Assembly (NCBI GenBank): GCA_016869695.1
Contig: VGDN01000020.1
Coordinates: forward strand, 1-11,800
Reading direction: 5' to 3'
Length of the DNA stretch: 11,800 nucleotides
Source of the DNA: Alphaproteobacteria bacterium
Lineage (GTDB): Bacteria > Pseudomonadota > Alphaproteobacteria > Rickettsiales > UBA1997
Positions 5,839-11,800 of this stretch are shown here, in pieces. The translations under genes were made by a program, and so were the position numbers. Position 1 is the first letter of the stretch. Every line of letters starts with the position of its first letter. The notes beneath the pieces are model-generated. The model was not told the origin of the DNA, ran no database searches, and saw nothing but the letters and a program-made list of their open reading frames with translations.

Positions 5839-8637
5839 TTACTCACCCTTATTACCTAACAATCCCCACTTTGTCAATATCTCCTCAATCATATTATATT
5901 TAATCGGCTTAGGAATAAAATCATTCATTCCAGTATCTAAGCATTTTTTCTTATCATCCTCACTAACATTGGCAGTAAGAGCAAATATCAGTGTAGTTCT
6001 TTTGTAATTTTCCTCTTTTTCAATTTGACGTATTTTTCTAGTAGCGTCAAATCCATCCATTATAGGCATCATACAATCCATTAATATCATATCATATTTA
6101 ACGTGATTAAATTTGTTGATTGCCTCTTGACCATTCTCCGCCATATCATGTTTTATATTAAATTGCTTTAACATTGATGAAATAACCTTCATATTTACCT
6201 CATTATCTTCACATATTAGAGCTTTGATATTCTTAGTTGATTGTATAACATCTTTCTCAATTATGATATTATCATAATCATCATAATTAATATTTAGAGC
6301 AGAAAATATTGAGAACAATAAATTCTTATTTTTTATAGGTTTTGTAACAACATACTTAAACAATGATAGCTTGTTACTACTCACTTCATTCTTATCATGC
6401 GGTGATATTAGCAATATTATTGGGACATTCTTTAGCTTAATGCTACTTTTAATTTGCTCTGCAATCTCAATTGCATCTTGACCAGTGTGTTTGTTATGAC
6501 CTAGTACAATAATATCAGGATCAACAACTTTATTTAAGTTCTCTAAAGCAAACTTAACACATTCGGCATCCAACTCTTTTGAGATATAGATAACTTCTTT
6601 CTTTAGATGTAAATCATCAAATACTTTTCCATAAGTATTTATCGCAGCCTCATTATTATCACAATATGCTATCTTCTTACCAGTAATTTTTGCTTTTTGT
6701 TCGTCATATGTTTCAATATTCACATCAGTATGACCTTCTTGCATCGGAATTGTAAACCAAAAATTAGAACCCTTGCCCTGCTCACTACTAACACCAATTG
6801 TGCCATGCAACATTTCAATCAGCTCCTTACAAATTGAAAGTCCCAAGCCAGTTCCGCCATATTTTCTCGTGGTTGACATATCAACTTGCGTAAATGCAGT
6901 AAACATCGTTGGTATCTTTTCTGCCGGAATGCCTATACCGCTATCGGCTATATCACAGTGAATATAATACAGTCCTCTATTTCGTTTTGATATTGATATA
7001 TTGATTGTTATCTGTCCATGATGAGTAAACTTGATGGCATTATTAATAATATTATTCATTATTTGCCTAATCCTACCTGGATCTGATATTAGTGATATTG
7101 GAACAGATTGATCGATATTGGTTATTATCTCGAGACCATTGGAGTTAGCGCTATACGACATCAAATCAGCCACATCTTCTATCAGATCTCTAATATCAAA
7201 TTCGATCAATTCTATTAAAATCTTACGCGCCTCAATTTTGGAAAAGTTTAATATATCGTTCAGTATCAATAATAATGATTCTGAAGATCGAGATATCGTA
7301 CTAACTTTATCCAGTTCTTCTCGCGATAACTTCCCAGAATATCTTAACGCCTGCGCCATCCCAATAATACCATTCATTGGCGTACGCAATTCATGGCTCA
7401 TGTTAGAAAGAAAGTGACTCTTTGCCACATTGGCAGATTCAGCAGAAATTTTTGCGCCGGTTAATTCTCTAACAAATGGATTAATTTTGATACGACGAAA
7501 CATATGAACTAGCCATATAAGCAATATTGTAATAAATAGTGATTGGCCAACAGATGATATTAGTTGTATGATAAAATTATTAATCATCCTGTCTTTGTTA
7601 AACCCAACAATCGTTACAAGATTCGATACTAGTGATTTTCTATATGTTAGAAAACTGCATTGACCAATATTAAATCTTTGTGGTAGATTCTTAACATCTA
7701 AAACCTTTCCACTCATAATAACATCATCCAGAACACCTTTTGTTTTTATTTTATCCTTATCATAACTCTGATTATCAAGATTTGCTGATTTTGCAATTAG
7801 ATCATAATCACCACTTATCACTGCATAACATATATCATCATCATCAAATACCCAATTGGCTTGACGTTGCAGAACCTCAGTCGGAATCATAGCGATAAAT
7901 GTTCCGATTGGTTTTAAACTATCATAATCAATACGCATTGAAACCGGTATGGCATTATATGAAGATATTTCAGTTTCGATATGTTTAAATTTACCAATCC
8001 TCAACCTCCACGCCTCATTATCTATGGTTCTTTTGATATTAAAATATTCTGGCACATCTGTTGGCTCTGGCAATACCTTACCATTACTAACTATAATTTT
8101 CTCATCATTATTAACAAAGCTAAGTCTAATCCAAGAATAAACACTACTCTGCTCAGCATCGAGATTTATCGTACGCCTCAACATGGAGGCAATGGTTGCC
8201 GGATCATTTTCCTTTCCCATAATAAGCAACTTATCACCAATGTAATTAATATAGCTATCCACAGATATAATGGCGGCCGATACAGCCTTCTCTACCACCT
8301 CGGTTTGAAACCTAACTTGTTTATCTAGAACTCTCCAGAAATTATTAAAAATAAACACCGCATTAAACACAGCCAGAACCAAAACCAGCGAAATAAAAAT
8401 GGTGGAAAAAATCGTGTAAGACCTACCAAGATCCAATCTCTCTTTCTTTTTGCGAAGATGCAGAATTCTTTCATAGCGATGACGAATTTTATTAAACTTT
8501 AGTTGATATTTTGGATCGGTAGTTCGACGAAATCTTAACTTTTTAACATAATATTTTTTACGCCCAAAAAAAAGCGGTTCTGCATAATGAAATAGCCTCT
8601 CTAGCGTTGTTGCATCGCGTAAAATCTTATTCGACAT
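5839..8637 (-). CDS. Membrane hybrid sensor histidine kinase with two receiver domains
   Basis: A 932-residue hybrid kinase. Residues 1-75 are cytoplasmic and strongly basic (many K/R, e.g. LRKKKERL). A membrane helix (about 77-100) is followed by a roughly 250-residue periplasmic sensor (101-352), then a second helix (about 355-380). The HisKA box [10 protein letters not shown] has the phospho-histidine at 415. HATPase: N box around N532/N533, DSGIGI (565-570), GGTGLGL (594-600). The first receiver (about 652-782) keeps an acidic residue (IAYCDNNE, D660) and a lysine (VTKPI, K766), but the phospho-acceptor position reads VLGHN, with Gly713 in place of Asp, so it is a pseudo-receiver. The second receiver (about 804-926) is intact: CEDNE (810-811), ILMDCMMP with D854, T888, K910. 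No output domain is present, so phosphotransfer to a separate protein is likely. The sensor fold could be Cache- or PAS-like; I cannot decide. Divergent from the LuxI-like gene and AT-rich. Confidence 0.95.
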   Translation of the reverse strand: MSNKILRDATTLERLFHYAEPLFFGRKKYYVKKLRFRRTTDPKYQLKFNKIRHRYERILHLRKKKERLDLGRSYTIFSTIFISLVLVLAVFNAVFIFNNFWRVLDKQVRFQTEVVEKAVSAAIISVDSYINYIGDKLLIMGKENDPATIASMLRRTINLDAEQSSVYSWIRLSFVNNDEKIIVSNGKVLPEPTDVPEYFNIKRTIDNEAWRLRIGKFKHIETEISSYNAIPVSMRIDYDSLKPIGTFIAMIPTEVLQRQANWVFDDDDICYAVISGDYDLIAKSANLDNQSYDKDKIKTKGVLDDVIMSGKVLDVKNLPQRFNIGQCSFLTYRKSLVSNLVTIVGFNKDRMINNFIIQLISSVGQSLFITILLIWLVHMFRRIKINPFVRELTGAKISAESANVAKSHFLSNMSHELRTPMNGIIGMAQALRYSGKLSREELDKVSTISRSSESLLLILNDILNFSKIEARKILIELIEFDIRDLIEDVADLMSYSANSNGLEIITNIDQSVPISLISDPGRIRQIMNNIINNAIKFTHHGQITINISISKRNRGLYYIHCDIADSGIGIPAEKIPTMFTAFTQVDMSTTRKYGGTGLGLSICKELIEMLHGTIGVSSEQGKGSNFWFTIPMQEGHTDVNIETYDEQKAKITGKKIAYCDNNEAAINTYGKVFDDLHLKKEVIYISKELDAECVKFALENLNKVVDPDIIVLGHNKHTGQDAIEIAEQIKSSIKLKNVPIILLISPHDKNEVSSNKLSLFKYVVTKPIKNKNLLFSIFSALNINYDDYDNIIIEKDVIQSTKNIKALICEDNEVNMKVISSMLKQFNIKHDMAENGQEAINKFNHVKYDMILMDCMMPIMDGFDATRKIRQIEKEENYKRTTLIFALTANVSEDDKKKCLDTGMNDFIPKPIKYNMIEEILTKWGLLGNKGE

Positions 8638-8753
8638 TAATCTTATTTTGAAACAGTATTTATGCTATTGAGACCAAGCTCTAAAATAACAGTTGCGGTT
8701 TTTGTTACACCACAAAACTTGTGCCAATCTTTAGCTAACTTCAAAAAACTCAA
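8638..8753. promoter_or_regulatory. Divergent intergenic region between kinase and LuxI-like gene
   Basis: This 116-bp gap must hold the promoters of both the kinase (minus strand) and the LuxI-like operon (plus strand). No convincing -35/-10 pair stands out on either strand. An inverted repeat CACAA-AAC-TTGTG lies at 8711-8723 and could be a small operator, but it is short enough to be chance. No lux-box-like 20-bp palindrome was found. Neither start codon has a clear Shine-Dalgarno sequence. Confidence 0.35.
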
Positions 8754-9473
8754 ATGAAAAATCAACCACTGCTCCAGCAAGACACAAAACTTTCTTATGA
8801 AGTAAAATTAGACTATCTTGGCAACCCTTTTGTTTATGATGAATTTAATCAAAATCCTGATTTAATTAGCGTCAATGATGGTGGGTTTAAGGTAATTTTT
8901 ACCAGAGATGTGGATTTAATAAATCAATACTACATGTTACGAGATGTGATCTATCGGTTTGAAAATGGGTGGGAGAAATATAACGGTATGGAGAAGGAAT
9001 TCGATCGTTTAGGTAAAATCATTGTCACATTAAATAGTAATAACGAAGTTATAGGTGGAATGCGCCTAATGATTTCCAGTGAATGTAAATATCTATCCAA
9101 TGAAATTCCTGGCACTATTTTTACATATAAAAAGATCTTGGAAAGATATGAAAAATCAAATGCTTCTGAAGCAAAAGATAAAAATTCAGATTTTTCCATA
9201 GCTGAAATTTCTGCTGTCGTTTCTAGTAGAAACGGACGCAATAGTGACATAATAAAATATATGTTCTTTGTAGTTTCTGAAAAGTTTATTGGCTTGGTTC
9301 ACTATATATTTGGTGTAGCGCAAATCACATTATGTAGGTTATATAGGATAGAATGGAGTAGAATCGGTCACTATCTCGAAATCGTCATAACTTATCCGTG
9401 GGATAAAAAACAAGTTTATAACTATACACCAATGTTACCTATTTACGTTAAGCTAAAGAACCAAATCAATTAA
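8754..9473 (+). CDS. LuxI-like (GNAT-fold) autoinducer synthase candidate
   Basis: The 239-residue protein resembles the acyl-homoserine-lactone synthase family, which joins an acyl chain to S-adenosylmethionine to make a diffusible signal. Seen: MLRDVIYRFENGW (R63, F69, W73), then KEFDRLGKIIV (D84) and EVIGGMRLMIS (R104), F123 before a YKKIL segment, and IAEISAV with E151. These match, in order and spacing, the LuxI set R-F-W-D-R-F-E. The usual arginine of the E-x-x-R motif is replaced by Ala154, and the second Asp of the LuxI D-x-x-D pair is not obvious. The first 45 residues extend beyond the LuxI core. The last 60 residues (YPWDKKQVYNYTPMLPIY) are not recognised. There is no LuxR-type gene in view. 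A 9-bp gap to the TonB receptor suggests co-transcription. It could equally be another GNAT acyltransferase with a different product. Confidence 0.6.
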   Translation: MKNQPLLQQDTKLSYEVKLDYLGNPFVYDEFNQNPDLISVNDGGFKVIFTRDVDLINQYYMLRDVIYRFENGWEKYNGMEKEFDRLGKIIVTLNSNNEVIGGMRLMISSECKYLSNEIPGTIFTYKKILERYEKSNASEAKDKNSDFSIAEISAVVSSRNGRNSDIIKYMFFVVSEKFIGLVHYIFGVAQITLCRLYRIEWSRIGHYLEIVITYPWDKKQVYNYTPMLPIYVKLKNQIN

Positions 9474-9482
9474 ATTAAATTT

Positions 9483-11513
9483 ATGAAAAACTTTTTGGCA
9501 ATTTTTTGGTTATTAATCTTTACAACTTTTCAGTTGTCATTTGCAGAAACCAATAACGAGAAAGATCAGAAAATAGATCTTGGCTTTGATCCACAAATTT
9601 TCTCACTTTCTAAAAGAAAGGAGAGGGCATTTGATGCCACTGCCGCTAACTATGTTTTATCGGGAGATGATATCAGGAGATCAGGCGCTACGTCAATTCC
9701 AGAGGCTTTACGTCTAGTTCCGGGAGTGCAGGTAGCAAGAATGGATGGCAACAAATGGGCCATTACTATTCGTGGATTTGATCGCCAATTCTCTAATAAA
9801 TTACTAGTAATGATTGATGGTAGAACAGTATATACTACATTATTCTCTGGTGTATTCTGGGATATTCAGGATTATGCTTTAAATGACATTGATCATATCG
9901 AAGTGATAAGAGGTCCAGGTGCTACAATATGGGGACCAAATGCAGTTAATGGCGTGATTAATATCATTACTAAAAATGCCGATGATACTCGTGGCTCATA
10001 TGCTTCACAAATAGCTGGTAATCAAGATAAATCAATTACTGAGGTCAGGTTTGGATCTGCCACTTCTAAAAATGACAGCTATCGCGTTTACGCAAAAAAA
10101 TTAGAAACAGAAGGCCTTAATCGCTCCTCGAATAACTTGATTAACAACGAGGATGGTATCAAGAGAGATCAGGCTGGATTTAGATATGACGTCTCTTCGA
10201 TTGAGAACAATAAAATATCCATCCACGGAGATGTGGCTAAAGGAGTTGCTAAGAATTACTTCGCATCATTGCAAAATCGTAATGATAAGGACTCACATAG
10301 CGCCAATTTAGTTATTAACTGGGATAAAAAGATATCAAAGGAATCAAGCATCATACTCAATGGGTATTATGATTATGATCAATTCTCTTTACCAGTCTTG
10401 AGTAGAAGTGCTCAAACAATAGATCTTGATTTTCAGCACTTTTACAATTTCAGCAAAGATAATCAATTTATTTGGGGAGCTGGATATCGCAATATTAACG
10501 ATCGTGTGAAATTTAATAATGATGGCATTGTTGATCATACCGACAGTCCGGTAATTCCAATTGCTTACACTCCAAGCAAAAGGAATGATAATTGGGTCAC
10601 TGGCTTTATTCAAGAAAAATATGGAATTATTCCGGATGAACTTTACGTCACTGTTGGTTCAAAATTTTTACGCAATACATTTACCGAATTCGAATATCAA
10701 CCAAACATCAGATTGGTATATTACCCAGAACGTAAGCAAACTGTTTGGGCTTCTGTTTCTCGCGCCGTTAGAACACCGACTAGAGGAGAAAGAGATATCA
10801 CGATTAAAAACGCCAATTCAGCTCCTTCTTCCAGAAACCTTATATTGAACCAAGGAAATGGTAACTACCGCTCAGAAAAAGAGATTGCGTACGAATTAGG
10901 ATATCGCTTTAAACCAACAAAGAGACTCTCTTTTGATTTGGCTACTTTTTATAATGAATATTCTAAATTAAGAACATTTGAACCAAATCCTGGATCAACT
11001 CTTAACCCAACCGCTGATAATCTTGGTTTTGGTAAATCATATGGTTTTGAGTTTGTTACCAAATGGCAACCAACTCGTGACTTAAAATTAGAAGGAAGTT
11101 ATGAATATTTTAAAATGCGTCTTGGACTTTTACCGCAGTCAAGAGATAACGCCTCTTTAATCGGCACATCAGACTCCTTACAAATTGCTGAGGGACATTC
11201 CCCCAAACACCAAATTAAACTGCGCGCTTTTTACAACATCACATCAGATATCGAATTTGATAACATGATGTATTTTGTTGATAATTTGGAGAAGGGTCTA
11301 AATTCGTCAACGACTGGAACTAGAAACGTATCAATCCCTACCTACACCCGCTTCGACACTCGCCTTGGTTATAATTTGACACAAAATTTAAATCTAAGTT
11401 TTGGAATCCAAAATTTATTTGACCAAAGACACACTGAGTTCAAAAACGCTCTTTACAACTACCAAACCGAAGTTGGCCGCACCTTTTATTTCAAAGCAAT
11501 GTGGCAACATTAG
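9483..11513 (+). CDS. TonB-dependent outer-membrane receptor
   Basis: A 676-residue receptor. Residues 1-21 form a signal peptide (MKNFLAIFWLL..., likely cut after SFA, before ETNNE). The plug domain (about 45-165) is clear: NYVLSGDDIRRSGATSIPEAL, RLVPGVQVARMDGN, AITIRGFDRQFSNKLLVMID, FWDIQDYALNDIDHIEVIRGPG and NAVNGVINIITKNA. The rest is a beta-barrel with alternating aromatic and polar residues, ending NLSFGIQNLFDQRHTEF and GRTFYFKAMWQH; the last residue is His rather than the usual terminal aromatic. The plug and barrel resemble the FepA/CirA/BtuB-like class, whose substrates are siderophores, cobalamin or other ligands; the ligand cannot be told here. It lies 9 bp after the LuxI-like gene and 18 bp before a YfiR-like gene. 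Receptors of this class often sit beside YfiR-like proteins and signalling enzymes, which suggests sensing as much as uptake. No Shine-Dalgarno is visible before the ATG. Confidence 0.93.
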   Translation: MKNFLAIFWLLIFTTFQLSFAETNNEKDQKIDLGFDPQIFSLSKRKERAFDATAANYVLSGDDIRRSGATSIPEALRLVPGVQVARMDGNKWAITIRGFDRQFSNKLLVMIDGRTVYTTLFSGVFWDIQDYALNDIDHIEVIRGPGATIWGPNAVNGVINIITKNADDTRGSYASQIAGNQDKSITEVRFGSATSKNDSYRVYAKKLETEGLNRSSNNLINNEDGIKRDQAGFRYDVSSIENNKISIHGDVAKGVAKNYFASLQNRNDKDSHSANLVINWDKKISKESSIILNGYYDYDQFSLPVLSRSAQTIDLDFQHFYNFSKDNQFIWGAGYRNINDRVKFNNDGIVDHTDSPVIPIAYTPSKRNDNWVTGFIQEKYGIIPDELYVTVGSKFLRNTFTEFEYQPNIRLVYYPERKQTVWASVSRAVRTPTRGERDITIKNANSAPSSRNLILNQGNGNYRSEKEIAYELGYRFKPTKRLSFDLATFYNEYSKLRTFEPNPGSTLNPTADNLGFGKSYGFEFVTKWQPTRDLKLEGSYEYFKMRLGLLPQSRDNASLIGTSDSLQIAEGHSPKHQIKLRAFYNITSDIEFDNMMYFVDNLEKGLNSSTTGTRNVSIPTYTRFDTRLGYNLTQNLNLSFGIQNLFDQRHTEFKNALYNYQTEVGRTFYFKAMWQH

Positions 11514-11531
11514 TATTGTGGTAGTTAAAGC

Positions 11532-11800
11532 GTGTCTAGTTTAATAAAAAATACATTAATTATTATTATGCTTTCTACTGGCATTTGCGCGGCATCAGAT
11601 AGAATTGTCGATGAATCGTTGGCGTATGCCCATTTTATTAATGGCTTGGTTAAAAAAGCAGAATTAGATAAAAAAGATGGGGCGCTATGTGTATTTGGAA
11701 ATAATGATATTACAAAAGAATTGCTTAATATTACAGGATCAATAAAGATAAGCTCCCAAAATATTGATGAATATAGATCATGTAAGGCCGTTTATATTGG
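11532..11800 (+). CDS. YfiR-like (DUF4154) periplasmic protein, 5' part only
   Basis: The frame is open from a GTG at 11532 to the right edge (89 full codons); an in-frame TAA at 11526 rules out starts further upstream, and an internal ATG at 11568 would remove most of the signal peptide. Residues 1-21 look like a signal peptide (Lys-containing n-region, TLIIIMLSTGICA core, cut near CAA-SDR). The mature part shows SLAYAHFINGLV, then ALCVFGNND, a GSIKISS stretch and SCKAVYIG. These match the YfiR/DUF4154 plan: a helix after the signal, a strand with C-V-x-G, and a Cys-x-x-x-Y-I strand. The Trp-Pro usually following the first helix is absent. YfiR in Pseudomonas is a periplasmic repressor of a diguanylate cyclase; the partner here would lie beyond the window. 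It follows the TonB receptor by 18 bp. Confidence 0.6.
   Translation, partial: MSSLIKNTLIIIMLSTGICAASDRIVDESLAYAHFINGLVKKAELDKKDGALCVFGNNDITKELLNITGSIKISSQNIDEYRSCKAVYI

Noticed and set aside
10561..10848. 95-codon frame inside the TonB receptor gene
   Set aside because: Same strand but another frame of a well-conserved barrel; no independent motif or ribosome site.
1..11800. tRNA, rRNA, transposase or integrase genes
   Set aside because: I looked for CCA-ended cloverleafs, rRNA-like blocks and recombinase motifs and saw none; the only mobile-like sequence is the palindrome in trpA.

Overview
The window looks like an AT-rich alphaproteobacterium. The evidence is an mraZ-rsmH-ftsL start of the division/cell-wall (dcw) cluster, with an FtsL carrying the alphaproteobacterial-looking motif VEWVYLTRPERLRILA, next to tryptophan and arginine biosynthesis genes. 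A 183-bp palindromic element inserted in frame into trpA recalls the Rickettsia palindromic elements, so a Rickettsiales/Holosporales-like or other deep alphaproteobacterial lineage is plausible. Base composition and gene content alone do not prove this.

Layout. (1) Positions 1-3908, minus strand: a tightly packed unit trpB > trpA > argJ > 5-formyl-THF cyclo-ligase (the last gene runs off the left edge). trpB/trpA overlap by 4 nt, trpA/argJ overlap by 16 nt, and the argJ stop directly abuts the cyclo-ligase ATG. TrpA carries an inserted 61-residue segment encoded by a long imperfect palindrome. (2) Positions 3909-4083: divergent intergenic region with degenerate 7-nt repeats around a small GC-rich hairpin, then a consensus TTGACA box and two 17-nt direct repeats that run up to the mraZ GTG start. 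(3) Positions 4084-5808, plus strand: mraZ > rsmH > ftsL. The expected next dcw gene (ftsI) is absent; the cluster stops there. (4) Positions 5839-8637, minus strand: a 932-residue membrane-bound hybrid histidine kinase with a degenerate first receiver and an intact second receiver. (5) Positions 8754-11800, plus strand: a divergent, probably co-transcribed set made of a LuxI-like (GNAT-fold) synthase, a TonB-dependent outer-membrane receptor and the beginning of a YfiR-like (DUF4154) periplasmic protein.

How they may work together. The left half is housekeeping biosynthesis and division. The right half (about 5.45-11.8 kb) is visibly more AT-rich and reads as a signalling module: a possible autoinducer synthase, an outer-membrane receptor, a periplasmic regulator and a divergent sensor kinase. 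TonB receptor plus YfiR-like protein plus signalling protein is a known kind of neighbourhood. Adding a LuxI-like enzyme to it is, to my knowledge, unusual and is the best candidate here for an undescribed system. The trpA insertion is the best-supported structural oddity.
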